DNA of 41,411 nucleotides from IMG/VR virus record IMGVR_UViG_3300017708_000870, positions 1 to 41,411 of that record; one strand, written 5' to 3'. Under the pieces are notes generated by a model. That model did no database searches and was not told the origin of the DNA. It saw nothing but the letters and a program-made list of their open reading frames with translations. Within the stretch, counting starts at the first letter, position 1. Each line of letters opens with the position of its first letter. Position numbers and translations under genes: made by a program. The DNA is from a virus. Shown in pieces: positions 6,685 through 15,281 of this stretch.

Positions 6685-8392
6685 GTTTACAAAGATTCGT
6701 TGGAAGAACTTTCTTTCAACGGGAAATACATTTACAGAAGTTGATTTGTGTCGTCATGGACTTACCCTAATTACAGGTGAGAATGGTGCTGGTAAGTCAA
6801 CAATTCTGGATGCATTGACATATTCTTTGTTTGGTAAATCATTTCGTGGTATCACCGTGTCCACTCTCGTAAATAGTATTAACGAAAAAGACTCTATAGT
6901 TGAGATAGAATTTACCATCGGTCCCAAGTCATATCTCGTTCGACGAGGACAAAAACCAAAAGTGTTCGACATCTATGTTGACGGTGAGATGTTACCACAA
7001 GAGGCTAAAGCGAAAGACTACCAGAGAATCTTAGAAGAGCAGATTTTAAAAATGTCTTATAAGTCTTTTTGTCAGATTGTCGTGTTAGGTTCATCAAACT
7101 ATGTTCCATTTATGCAGTTGTCTGCGACGGATAGAAGAGACATCGTTGAAAATCTATTAGACATTAACATATTCACTGTTATGAATATCATGGTGAAAGG
7201 TAAAGTGTCTGCTGTTCGTGAGATTATCAAGGACAAAGAAAACAATATTGATATCCTGAAGACAAAAATTGAAAGTAAAAAGGAATACATCGACAAGATT
7301 AAAGATCAGGCAAAAACTAATCTCGATAGTATTGATGATGAGATTACACAAAAGCGTCAGGAGATAGAAGACGCAAAAGATAGAATAAAGGATCTAGAGG
7401 ATAAGCATTTAGACTTAACCAGTGAGTTGTTTGATCATAATACAAACAAAGTTAAGTTGTCTGACTTGTCGCTTGAGAGAAGAGAGATAAACTCTAAAAT
7501 TTCTGACATCAATGAAGAAGTGGACTTCTTTTCAAAGAACGATCAATGTCCAGTGTGCCGACAAGATATAGGTGACAGTCACAAAAACCATATTGTCACA
7601 AACCAAAAATCAAGACAGGCACAGTATGAAGTCAATCTGCAAAAGTTGATAGAGAACATGGATGAAACGAAAAAGAGGCTAGACGATCAAGATGAAATAC
7701 AGCAGACGATCAGCGAGGTATTAAGTGAAAAGCAATATGAGCAAGCGAAGATAGATTCTTGTCAAACATATATTGACGGGATGCTCAAGAGAAAGCAACA
7801 AAATCAGAGCCAAGAGAATACGCTCGATGATGACATTGTAGAAATGAAAAAGTTTATTCATGATGGTATGGAACAAACAAAAGAAAAAGAAAGATTCATT
7901 GTTGATGAAAGTCACCTTGAGATTATCCAAAGTCTTCTAAAAGATACAGGAATCAAAGCAAGAATCATCAAACAGTATCTTCCTGTTATGAATAATTTGA
8001 TCAATAAGTACCTGAAGGCGATGGACTTCTTTTGCAAGTTTACACTCGATGAAAACTTCAACGAAGCAATCAAAAGCAGGTATCGTGATGACTTTTCGTA
8101 CTACAATCTAAGTGAAGGTGAAAGACTTCGTATCGATCTTGCTCTGCTGTTTGCGTGGAGAGAAGTTGCTAAACTGAAGAACAGTGTAAGTTGTAACTTG
8201 TTGATTCTTGATGAAGTTTTTGATTCAAGTCTTGACGCAGCGGGAACAGAAGAGTTTATGAAACTACTCAAGACATTTACTAGTGGTAACTCAAATATCT
8301 TCGTCATCAGTCATAAGACAGATCACCTCGCAGATAAGTTTCACAATCACTTTGTGTTTATGAAAAAGAACAACTTCAGTAGGATCAAGTGA
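6677..8392 (+). CDS. 46: gp46 recombination nuclease ATPase (Rad50/SbcC-like)
   Basis: 571 aa, close to T4 gp46 (560 aa). Order of parts: Walker A GENGAGKST (34-42), a long coiled coil (about 170-430), a zinc hook CPVC (291-294) in its middle, the ABC signature LSEGERLRIDLAL (478-490), Walker B LLILDEVFDSSLD (508-520) and the His switch SHK (545-547). The ATPase controls gp47 and clamps DNA through the hook. It overlaps its upstream and downstream genes by a few bases (TGATG junction at 8390-8394). Confidence 0.95.
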   Translation: MIKFTKIRWKNFLSTGNTFTEVDLCRHGLTLITGENGAGKSTILDALTYSLFGKSFRGITVSTLVNSINEKDSIVEIEFTIGPKSYLVRRGQKPKVFDIYVDGEMLPQEAKAKDYQRILEEQILKMSYKSFCQIVVLGSSNYVPFMQLSATDRRDIVENLLDINIFTVMNIMVKGKVSAVREIIKDKENNIDILKTKIESKKEYIDKIKDQAKTNLDSIDDEITQKRQEIEDAKDRIKDLEDKHLDLTSELFDHNTNKVKLSDLSLERREINSKISDINEEVDFFSKNDQCPVCRQDIGDSHKNHIVTNQKSRQAQYEVNLQKLIENMDETKKRLDDQDEIQQTISEVLSEKQYEQAKIDSCQTYIDGMLKRKQQNQSQENTLDDDIVEMKKFIHDGMEQTKEKERFIVDESHLEIIQSLLKDTGIKARIIKQYLPVMNNLINKYLKAMDFFCKFTLDENFNEAIKSRYRDDFSYYNLSEGERLRIDLALLFAWREVAKLKNSVSCNLLILDEVFDSSLDAAGTEEFMKLLKTFTSGNSNIFVISHKTDHLADKFHNHFVFMKKNNFSRIK

Positions 8393-9975
8393 TGTATGAG
8401 AAGAACACCAGTCTTATAGACTCAGACATTAACTGTAAGTTTGAGGACTTACTGTGCATGACTCCTGTTGAATTTCGATCATGGGTTTTGGATATGAAAA
8501 AACTTGTGATTGATATCTGGGATAATCAAAATATTCCACCAAGACAAGGCAAAACAGAAGATGAAATCATAAAACAATTTAATCAAATGATTTCATATCC
8601 AATTCATAAGTTTACACATTCGGATGAGTTGTCTTCTATACCTGATGATGTGATTGTCAACAAAAGTCGTTTAGGTTCAGAGGCAGACCAGTGGTTTGCG
8701 AACATGTATAAGACTCGAATTAATTACTCAGAAAAAGATAATGGTTATTCAATCTACGATCTTTTCGCCTTAGATAAATTTGAAGAAAAGATGTTCAAGG
8801 GTTGCATGAGACACTTTCGCAGAGATTCGATGTATCTTCATGCATTGACTTGTTTTAAAAACAATGTAAAACCAGCATTAGTTTCAGTTGATGATGGAAT
8901 CGAATTTGTAAATACTTTCCACGAAAATCAAAGTATAATCTTCAACGGATACAACTTCTTCCTCGAACAAGTTGCGTTGAAGGAAGGTATGAATACTGGG
9001 TACAATCAAGTAGATCAATCTAATACGTTGTCGTTAACCAGAGAGCAAGTTTTAGAATTAAAAAATAATGGACGATTAGAATACCGTCATTACTCTACTT
9101 TTGACATAGATAATATGCCAGAAGAAAAAGTTTATAATGTTCGCATATACAAAGAGGGAAACCGTGTATTCCCAAAGGGTTTTGCAGCGTTTCGAATCGG
9201 TTACATCCAACCAGCAGTTAACTTCCCCCCAATGACAGCAAAGTATCTTTATGAGAGGTTTACAGATGATATCAAAGATCAGGAAGTTATTAAGATCTAT
9301 GATCCATCCGCAGGATGGGGAGGTAGGATTCTCGGAGCGATGTCCGTTCGTGATGACCGAAGTATTCATTACATCGGCACTGACCCTAACGTTGATAACT
9401 TTACTCCAGATGGCACCAACAGATACTCCGATATTGCTGAGTTCTACAACACCAAAACCAACAGAGGAAACACATTTTTTTGCGGACCTGTTAACACTTA
9501 TGAAATCTATTGTTTGGGGTCAGAGGTAATTCAGTTTGATGAGGGTTTCCAGAAACATAAAGGAGATCTTGATTTAGTGTTTACTTCACCACCATATTTC
9601 AATCGTGAGGCATATAGTGAAAACGAGAATCAATCGTATAAAAAGTTTGGTTCGTCTTACGAATCATGGAGAGATGGATTTCTTCGTCCTACATTAGAGA
9701 CAGCCGTAAATTGGTTAAAATCAAATCGTTATTTACTATGGAATATCGCCGATGTAAAAGTAGGAGAAAAGTTTTTGCCTCTAGAAAAAGATAGTATAGA
9801 TATACTCGAATCGTTAGGTGTCGAATATAAATATACAATGAAGATGGCACTCGAAGGAATGCCTGGTCAAAATAGGTTGGACGAAAATGGAAAACCTAAG
9901 TGTAAAAACTATTGCAATATAAACGGAACGTATGTAAAATATGAACCAGTCCTCGTTTTTCTTAAGAAAGGTTAA
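8392..9975 (+). CDS. DNA amino-methyltransferase (N6-adenine/N4-cytosine type)
   Basis: 527 aa from the ATG at 8392. The C-terminal half holds the catalytic motifs of amino-methyltransferases: a SAM-binding motif IYDPSAGWGGRILGA (around 303-317) and the catalytic TSPPYF (around 398-403, the DPPY-type motif IV). A tryptophan/arginine-rich segment (ESWRDGFLRPTL) and LLWNIADVKVGE follow as in orphan phage methyltransferases. The N-terminal about 280 residues resemble no domain I know and may be a target-recognition or accessory part. No restriction nuclease is nearby, so it is probably an orphan enzyme that protects or marks phage DNA. Base specificity cannot be read from the sequence. Confidence 0.85.
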   Translation: MYEKNTSLIDSDINCKFEDLLCMTPVEFRSWVLDMKKLVIDIWDNQNIPPRQGKTEDEIIKQFNQMISYPIHKFTHSDELSSIPDDVIVNKSRLGSEADQWFANMYKTRINYSEKDNGYSIYDLFALDKFEEKMFKGCMRHFRRDSMYLHALTCFKNNVKPALVSVDDGIEFVNTFHENQSIIFNGYNFFLEQVALKEGMNTGYNQVDQSNTLSLTREQVLELKNNGRLEYRHYSTFDIDNMPEEKVYNVRIYKEGNRVFPKGFAAFRIGYIQPAVNFPPMTAKYLYERFTDDIKDQEVIKIYDPSAGWGGRILGAMSVRDDRSIHYIGTDPNVDNFTPDGTNRYSDIAEFYNTKTNRGNTFFCGPVNTYEIYCLGSEVIQFDEGFQKHKGDLDLVFTSPPYFNREAYSENENQSYKKFGSSYESWRDGFLRPTLETAVNWLKSNRYLLWNIADVKVGEKFLPLEKDSIDILESLGVEYKYTMKMALEGMPGQNRLDENGKPKCKNYCNINGTYVKYEPVLVFLKKG

Positions 9976-9977
9976 TC

Positions 9978-11072
9978 ATGAGATTAGTAAAATTAGACTA
10001 CATTTGGTTGGATGGTAATGATGCTGTTGGATTAAGATCCAAGTCAAGAAACGTTAACATTCCAACAGAAAACCCTCAAGTTCCACCTAGCATCGACAAC
10101 GTTGTTGAGCATGCACCAGAGTGGTCATATGATGGATCAAGCACCAATCAAGCAGTCACCGAATCTAGTGATCTTGTGCTGAAACCAGTAAAGGTTTACA
10201 AGAATCCTTTTGTTGCACCCAATGCACAGATTCCTGCGTTCCTCGTTTTATGTGAGGTATATGACTTAGATGGTAATCCACACGAAACAAACAATCGCTC
10301 GACTCTTCGAGATGCGTTTGCAAACAATAAAGATTCACACAACACTATCTTCTCTGTAGAGCAAGAGTATGTTCTTTGGAATCCAAAAGAGAACTGGCCT
10401 GCTGAGTGGGGTGACCACGGTAACGAAGTCGCACCACAAGGAAATTATTACTGTGGTGTCGGTGGTGATCTTGCACCACTTCGTTTTGTTGTTGAGCAAC
10501 ACGCTCAGGCTTGTGTGCAAACAGGATTGTTCTACGAAGGTAGTAACGCAGAGGTTATGCTGTCTCAGTGGGAGTATCAGTTGGGACCAATGGATGCTAT
10601 TGATGCAGCAGACAGTCTGTGGATCTCGCGTTATATCTTGCAACGTGTTGCAGAGAGTCGCGGTATTGGTGTGAACTATGATCCTAAACCAGTCGAAGGT
10701 GATTGGAATGGATCGGGCGCACATATCAACTTCTCGACAGATGCTATGAGAAACGGAGATATGTCACACATGTACACTGTATGTGAAAGATTGTCTGAGG
10801 GACATGCTGAACTCATGTCAAGTGGTGCTTATGGTGTAGGTAACGAAAGGAGACTTACGGGTAAGCACGAAACATCATCTATTGAAGAGTTTTCATATGG
10901 GGTAAGTGATCGATCTGCATCCATTCGTATTCCACCAGTTACGGTGAAGAATGACGGTGCAGGTTATTTGGAAGATCGTAGACCATCAGCGAACATGGAC
11001 CCATACCTTGCTTACGCTGCAATTCTTAACACTATTAAGGTCGAGGAAGATGCCGAAGTTATTACCGCTTAA
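9978..11072 (+). CDS. glnII: Type II glutamine synthetase
   Basis: 364 aa, the full length of the eukaryote-type (GSII) family. It makes glutamine from glutamate, ammonia and ATP in the cytoplasm. Family signatures in order: WSYDGSSTNQA (49-59), SVEQEYVLW with E128 and E130 for metal binding, YCGVG (158-162), EVMLSQWEYQLGP (192-204), NGSGAHINFST (244-254), GNERRLTGKHETSS (288-301), SIRIP (315-319) and EDRRPSANMDPY (332-343). All the active-site regions look intact, so the enzyme is predicted to work. A ribosome site AAAGG precedes the ATG. It lies between DNA-metabolism genes, not in a nitrogen operon. Phage-carried GSII is rare in my knowledge; it may supply glutamine for nucleotides and amino sugars. 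Confidence 0.93.
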   Translation: MRLVKLDYIWLDGNDAVGLRSKSRNVNIPTENPQVPPSIDNVVEHAPEWSYDGSSTNQAVTESSDLVLKPVKVYKNPFVAPNAQIPAFLVLCEVYDLDGNPHETNNRSTLRDAFANNKDSHNTIFSVEQEYVLWNPKENWPAEWGDHGNEVAPQGNYYCGVGGDLAPLRFVVEQHAQACVQTGLFYEGSNAEVMLSQWEYQLGPMDAIDAADSLWISRYILQRVAESRGIGVNYDPKPVEGDWNGSGAHINFSTDAMRNGDMSHMYTVCERLSEGHAELMSSGAYGVGNERRLTGKHETSSIEEFSYGVSDRSASIRIPPVTVKNDGAGYLEDRRPSANMDPYLAYAAILNTIKVEEDAEVITA

Positions 11073-11082
11073 ATATAAGAAC

Positions 11083-11403
11083 ATGAAGTCGGAGTCATAT
11101 GAGACTTATCTAACAAAGTCGTTAGAGAGTCTCGACTCCAACTTCAATGTTAAAGTTTACAAGACAGCAGGTGATCATGATAAGTGGTCATCATTTGAAC
11201 GAGGAACTGATCTTCGAATTCAAATGCGTTGGAAAAAAGAAGTCATCGACGAATTTGTTGTAGAAAAACAATTCTGGTATAAATCAAATCGTGATAAAGA
11301 AGATCGTATGTTTATGCGAGATCACGCACATGTTCACTATGACGAATTACACAGAGTGTATAAATTATCCAATGATAGAAAGAAGAACAAAAATGCCGTT
11401 TGA
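11083..11403 (+). CDS. Small protein of unknown function
   Basis: 106 aa from the ATG at 11083; an alternative ATG at 11050 would add 11 residues but sits inside the glutamine synthetase gene. The protein is highly charged with many aromatic residues (KWSSFERGTDLRIQMRWKKE, then VVEKQFWYKSN). The end is lysine-rich. No domain is recognised. It overlaps the next gene by 11 bp. Confidence 0.6.
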   Translation: MKSESYETYLTKSLESLDSNFNVKVYKTAGDHDKWSSFERGTDLRIQMRWKKEVIDEFVVEKQFWYKSNRDKEDRMFMRDHAHVHYDELHRVYKLSNDRKKNKNAV

Positions 11404-11920
11404 TCTGACTGCATTATTAACTTACGCTTGGGGTGGTGGAGGATGGGTTGATTCTTATGTTAGGCTTTCTGCTATTCAAGCGGGAAACGTTAATGATGCT
11501 GCAACAGTAAAACAATTCATCGATCAATATATTATACCTAATGGATTCACTAAGACTGAGGCGATTCAAATTTTTGATTTGATGAGTCAACTCAACAAAA
11601 GGCGGAGAGCAGAAAAGAGAATAGACTCTTTCGATTACGTAAGTAAGAGATCTGTGACACGACCCGAAAGAAGAGGCAGAAGACGTTACACTAGAGACTT
11701 TAGCAGAAATAGGCTGGAGGTAAAGGGTAACTTCAAAATGTTTGATGAATTGGGAAATTACACTGTCTATAATAAAGGTGATGTGGTATACTACGAAGGT
11801 AAATCGTATATCGCAACAAGTCGTGCGGTAGGTCATGTTCCCGAATCAACACACCCCGATAGTAAGTGGCGTCCAGTGGATAATCCAGACAACACAATCG
11901 ACGGTGGTGATACTTTCTGA
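11393..11920 (+). CDS. Protein with C-terminal carbohydrate-binding-like module
   Basis: 175 aa. The start ATG follows a purine-rich AGAAAGAAGAA. The N-terminal 75 residues are a helical region of unknown type with a glycine run (YAWGGGGWVDSY); a very basic linker follows (RPERRGRRRYTRD, 90-102). The C-terminus (about 121-162: GNYTVYNKGDVVYYEGKSYI, then PESTHPDSKWRPV) has the layout of the small CBM5/12 chitin-binding-like module, with G-D-V-V-x-Y, G-K-x-Y-x-A and a closing W. Such modules occur in phage tail and lysis proteins. It is oddly placed among replication genes, so it may be a virion protein or a lysis helper. The binding function is inferred from the pattern. Confidence 0.6.
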   Translation: MPFDLTALLTYAWGGGGWVDSYVRLSAIQAGNVNDAATVKQFIDQYIIPNGFTKTEAIQIFDLMSQLNKRRRAEKRIDSFDYVSKRSVTRPERRGRRRYTRDFSRNRLEVKGNFKMFDELGNYTVYNKGDVVYYEGKSYIATSRAVGHVPESTHPDSKWRPVDNPDNTIDGGDTF

Positions 11921-11926
11921 AAGAGG
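11921..11926 (+). promoter_or_regulatory. Ribosome binding site pointing to an ATT start for RNase H
   Basis: AAGAGG lies immediately after the upstream stop codon and seven bases before ATT at 11934, the ideal spacing. The only ATG/GTG/TTG-type candidates nearby are GTGs at 11904 and 11907, which lie before this site and have no good ribosome site of their own. Confidence 0.5.
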
Positions 11927-11933
11927 CAACAAA

Positions 11934-12770
11934 ATTATTCTTCTTGATAATAGTCAAGTTCTCATCTCAAATATTTTTTCTGTAGCAAAACAAGAGCAAA
12001 AAATTGATGAGAACTTTATACGTCACCTTGTGCTAAACACATACCGTATGGTTAAGACTAAGTTTGGTGACACTTATGGTGATCTAGTAATTTGTGATGA
12101 TACATCTAATTGCTGGAGAAAAGACTTCTTCGAACACTACAAAGCAAATCGCAAAAAGAGTCAGGACAAGTCACCATTCGACTGGTCTGAGGTTTTCGGT
12201 GTTATGAATATCATTCGGAATGAAGTCAGAGAAAACTTTCCATACCGATGCATGTCAATTGACAGATTAGAGGCAGATGATATCATTGCAGTCTTATCTC
12301 GCAGACATCACGAAGATGAAAAAATTCTTATTGTGTCTAACGATAAAGACTTTCAACAATTACAGAGATATAAAAATGTCGAACAATATAGTTTGATGAA
12401 GAAGCAATTTTTGGTTTGCGAAGATCCCGAAAGATTCTTGATTGAGCATATCGTAAAGGGCGATTCGTCTGACGGGATTCCAAATGTCTTGTCGGACGGA
12501 GATACTTTTTTGGTAGAAGGTAAGCGTCAAAAGCCTTGTAGCAAAAAAAGAGTTGAAGAAGTAATCAATGATCCATATAATGAATCGTGGAAAGACAACT
12601 TCGAACGTAACCAAACTATGATTGATATGACAAAGATTCCAGAAGAGTATGAATCATTAGTATTAGAGGAGTTTAACAATGATATGGTTATCACTGATCG
12701 TTCAAAACTCCTAGATTATTTTATTAAAAACAAGTTGAGAAACTTGTTACCAAATATAGGAGACTTTTAA
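11934..12770 (+). CDS. rnh: RNase H / 5'-3' flap nuclease (T4 Rnh-like)
   Basis: 278 aa from ATT 11934, or 288 aa from GTG 11904; T4 RNase H is 305 aa. It removes RNA primers and flaps from lagging-strand fragments. FEN-type motifs: LLDNSQ near the start, VICDDTSNCWRKDFFEHYKA with the YKANR block, RLEADDIIAVL, VSNDKDFQQL and GDSSDGIPNV. The set of acidic metal ligands is complete. The family usually begins just before LLDxxQ, which fits the rare ATT start preceded by AAGAGG (11921-11926). The alternative GTG would create a 17 bp overlap with the upstream gene. It is followed by the clamp genes. Confidence 0.9.
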   Translation: MILLDNSQVLISNIFSVAKQEQKIDENFIRHLVLNTYRMVKTKFGDTYGDLVICDDTSNCWRKDFFEHYKANRKKSQDKSPFDWSEVFGVMNIIRNEVRENFPYRCMSIDRLEADDIIAVLSRRHHEDEKILIVSNDKDFQQLQRYKNVEQYSLMKKQFLVCEDPERFLIEHIVKGDSSDGIPNVLSDGDTFLVEGKRQKPCSKKRVEEVINDPYNESWKDNFERNQTMIDMTKIPEEYESLVLEEFNNDMVITDRSKLLDYFIKNKLRNLLPNIGDF

Positions 12771-12774
12771 AGAG

Positions 12775-12945
12775 ATGTCTGAGAATGAAAAGAAAGAAGA
12801 AAAGGTTCAAAAAGAGTTTAGAACTAAGTCGAAAAAGAGAAAACAAAAAAGATCTAGTCGTCACAACTCTCGTAAAATTATGAAAGACTTAAAACAAGGT
12901 TATTTCGATCCAGAAGATTTCACGGATCGAATGGAAGGTGTATAA
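12775..12945 (+). CDS. Small Lys/Arg-rich protein
   Basis: 56 aa, not matched to a named family. An N-terminal charged stretch (NEKKEEKVQKEF) is followed by a dense basic region (KSKKRKQKRSSRHNSRK) and an end reading GYFDPEDFTDRMEGV. Its stop overlaps the gp45 start (TAATG), indicating coupled translation with the sliding clamp. The basic nature suggests nucleic-acid or polymerase contact, which is only a guess. Confidence 0.6.
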   Translation: MSENEKKEEKVQKEFRTKSKKRKQKRSSRHNSRKIMKDLKQGYFDPEDFTDRMEGV

Positions 12946-13631
12946 TGAGTAAAACAAAACTGTCCAAAGAAACACTCGCTATTCTTAAAAACTATTCTCA
13001 CATCAACTCTAATCTGTTGGTCAAAGAGGGTAACGTAATCAATACGATTTCCCCTGCAAAGAATATCGTTTCGGAATCTGTCGTTAACGAAAACTTTGAA
13101 GTAGAGTTTGGAATTTGGGACTTGAGTAAACTTCTAGGAACAATTAGTTTGTTCGAAGATCCAGAGTTTGAGTTCGGTGAAAAATCCATGACCATCTCTG
13201 GAAAAAATGGTGGTAAAGTTTCTTACTACTACTCAGAACCAAGACTTCTTACTACCCTTACACGAGAAGTTAAGATGCCTGAACCAGTGATTAGTTTTAA
13301 ACTCACCGAGAGTATTTTTGAATCCATCCAGAGATCTGCTTCGGTTCTTCAACTTCCCGATCTCTGCATTAAGTCAAGCAATGATGGAATGATTGAACTT
13401 GTTGCACTGGACAAAAAGACTCCAACAACAAATAGTTACACTGTCGAAGTTGGAACTAACCCTAAACCAGGCTCTACTTTTTCTTTCTATCTTAAGAATG
13501 AGAACTTGAAACTTTTGTCAGGTGACTATACAGTAGACGTATGTTCTCAAACTGTGACACGTTTCACACACACGGAGCAGGACACTACGTATTATATTGC
13601 ACAGGAAAGTGACTCATCGTATCATGACTAA
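12945..13631 (+). CDS. 45: gp45 sliding clamp
   Basis: 228 aa, the same size as T4 gp45. The clamp rings DNA, tethers the polymerase, and also activates late transcription with gp55. The sequence shows the family start (KLSKETLAILKNYSHINSNL), the pattern FGIWDLSKLLGTISLFEDP, then GKVSYYYSEP, and two repeated beta-alpha units as expected for the clamp fold. The order gp45-gp44-gp62-regA downstream strongly supports it. It overlaps gp44 by eight bases. Confidence 0.93.
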   Translation: MSKTKLSKETLAILKNYSHINSNLLVKEGNVINTISPAKNIVSESVVNENFEVEFGIWDLSKLLGTISLFEDPEFEFGEKSMTISGKNGGKVSYYYSEPRLLTTLTREVKMPEPVISFKLTESIFESIQRSASVLQLPDLCIKSSNDGMIELVALDKKTPTTNSYTVEVGTNPKPGSTFSFYLKNENLKLLSGDYTVDVCSQTVTRFTHTEQDTTYYIAQESDSSYHD

Positions 13632-14568
13632 TCAAGAAACTTATTTGTGGGTAGAGAAGTATCGACCCCAAACTGTTGACGAATGTATTCTCCCAGAGAA
13701 TATCAAAGACACATTCAAAGACATGATTGTTTCAGGCGAATCTCAAAACTTGCTGCTCAGTGGTGGTGCTGGTTGTGGTAAAACTACAATCGCAAAGGCT
13801 ATGTGTAATGAGTTGGGATGTGATCACATTCTTATCAACTGTTCAGAGAACGGGAACATCGATACTCTTCGGACCACCATCCGCGACTTCGCTAGTTCCG
13901 TTTCTCTGGACGGTAACAAGAAGGTTTGTATTCTAGATGAATTTGATTATTCTAACGCACAAAGTATTCAGCCTGCTCTCAGAGGAGCGATTGAGGAATT
14001 TGCTGATAATTGTCGCTTTATATTGACCTGTAATTATAAGAATCGAATCATTAAACCAATTCATTCTCGCTGCACAAACGTTGAGTTTCAGATTCCATCA
14101 AAGGAGAAACCAAAGTTAGCATCGAAGTTTTTGGAAAGGGTGAAGTTCATTCTCGATACGGAGGGTGTGGAGTACGAGGAGCGAGTTCTCGCACACCTGA
14201 TTATGAAATATTTCCCAGACTTCAGACGAGTGGTGAACGAACTTCAACGCTATTCTGTTTCGGGAAAAATCGACGTTGGTATTCTCTCTCAGATTGGTGA
14301 GATTGATGTAAAAGATCTGATGTCACGTATGAAAGAAAAAGATTTCAGCGGTGTTCGAAAGTGGGTTGTGTCAAATCTTGATAATGATCAGTCGGAACTT
14401 TTCAGAAAGATTTATGACTCACTTTATGATTATCTAGCACCAGAAAGTATTCCAATTGTTATACTTATTCTTGCAGATTATCAACACAAAGCAGCGTTTG
14501 TTGCTGACGCAGAGATAAATATGACAGCATGTTTAGTTCAAATTATGATGGAGGCACAATTCAAATGA
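13624..14568 (+). CDS. 44: gp44 clamp-loader ATPase
   Basis: 314 aa (T4 gp44: 319 aa). It is the AAA+ subunit that, with gp62, opens and loads the gp45 clamp. Motifs: WVEKYRPQTVDECILP at the N-terminus, Walker A GGAGCGKTT (47-55), Walker B ILDEFD (103-108), sensor TCNYKNRI and the arginine finger SRC (148-150). The ATG at 13624 lies within the end of gp45. The stop overlaps the next gene's ATG (ATGA). Confidence 0.95.
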   Translation: MTNQETYLWVEKYRPQTVDECILPENIKDTFKDMIVSGESQNLLLSGGAGCGKTTIAKAMCNELGCDHILINCSENGNIDTLRTTIRDFASSVSLDGNKKVCILDEFDYSNAQSIQPALRGAIEEFADNCRFILTCNYKNRIIKPIHSRCTNVEFQIPSKEKPKLASKFLERVKFILDTEGVEYEERVLAHLIMKYFPDFRRVVNELQRYSVSGKIDVGILSQIGEIDVKDLMSRMKEKDFSGVRKWVVSNLDNDQSELFRKIYDSLYDYLAPESIPIVILILADYQHKAAFVADAEINMTACLVQIMMEAQFK

Positions 14569-14864
14569 GTAATATTCCAAAAGCACAAGCAGATTACATT
14601 TTTGTAGAACGAGTGGACTACAACGAAGAACAAACTACCGACGCAGGTATTATCATTAAACGAAATCAGGTTCTCGATAGTAGTTTTGTAGAGACTAAGA
14701 TTCTTAGTTTAGGTAGCGGTCTTCCTCTTCCAAACGGAGAAGTCCCACCCGTAGAGTATCAAGTCGGTAGCACAATCATCTATGATGCACGCAATCGAAT
14801 CGGTATCTCTAAGGAATACGATGTTATTCGAAGAGAGGCTGTTATTGCGGTCGTGGAGGACTAA
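14565..14864 (+). CDS. GroES-like co-chaperonin (gp31-type role)
   Basis: 99 aa, the size of GroES (97 aa). It shows the GroES pattern: a first strand DYIFVERVDYNEEQ, a mobile-loop region TTDAGIIIKRNQVLD with the hydrophobic III tripeptide that would contact GroEL, a Gly-rich turn LGSGLPLPNGE, then YQVGSTIIYDARNRIGI and VIRREAVIAVVED. It would cap the host GroEL chamber and help fold capsid protein, like T4 gp31, although direct similarity to gp31 is not obvious. It lies between gp44 and gp62, which is unusual, and overlaps both by one to four bases. Confidence 0.82.
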   Translation: MSNIPKAQADYIFVERVDYNEEQTTDAGIIIKRNQVLDSSFVETKILSLGSGLPLPNGEVPPVEYQVGSTIIYDARNRIGISKEYDVIRREAVIAVVED

Positions 14865-15262
14865 TGAAACTTGGTGACTTTCTAAACTCGATTAACTACA
14901 CAAAAGAGGATATTTTTGAGGAAGATGCAGACCACGCATCCAAAAACTATCCTGCTTTTGTTGTAAATCGGTGTCTATCTTATTTTCCAGATACTTTGTT
15001 TCATGCAAACGAGATGAACATGCATCACTCATTAAGTGAGCGTGTCCAATATGACTACCTCAGATTATCAATCAGACCCAGAAAGCGGTTCAGTAAATGG
15101 TTGAAGAACGAAAAACCAGAGGATATTGAGGTTGTAAAGAAGTATTATAACTACTCTAACCGTAAGGCTGAGGACGCTTTACGTGTTTTGAGCAGTGATG
15201 ATATCGAAAATATGAAGCAGGACATGAACACAGGAGGCTCAAAACCTAATTCTTCTACATAA
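14864..15262 (+). CDS. 62: gp62 clamp-loader small subunit
   Basis: 132 aa, shorter than T4 gp62 (187 aa) but like the marine T4-like versions. gp62 holds four gp44 subunits in the clamp loader. Signs: KLGDFLNSINYTKEDIF at the start, the block FVVNRCLSYFPDTLFHANEM, and YDYLRLSIRPRKRFSKWLK. Position directly before regA in the conserved order supports it. The end is a low-complexity tail. Confidence 0.85.
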   Translation: MKLGDFLNSINYTKEDIFEEDADHASKNYPAFVVNRCLSYFPDTLFHANEMNMHHSLSERVQYDYLRLSIRPRKRFSKWLKNEKPEDIEVVKKYYNYSNRKAEDALRVLSSDDIENMKQDMNTGGSKPNSST

Positions 15263-15281
15263 AGGGTGAAAGGATTAGTTT

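Noticed and set aside
12938-12948. TATAAT just before gp45 as a promoter
   Set aside because: It overlaps the gp45 start codon and no matching -35 element is placed correctly.
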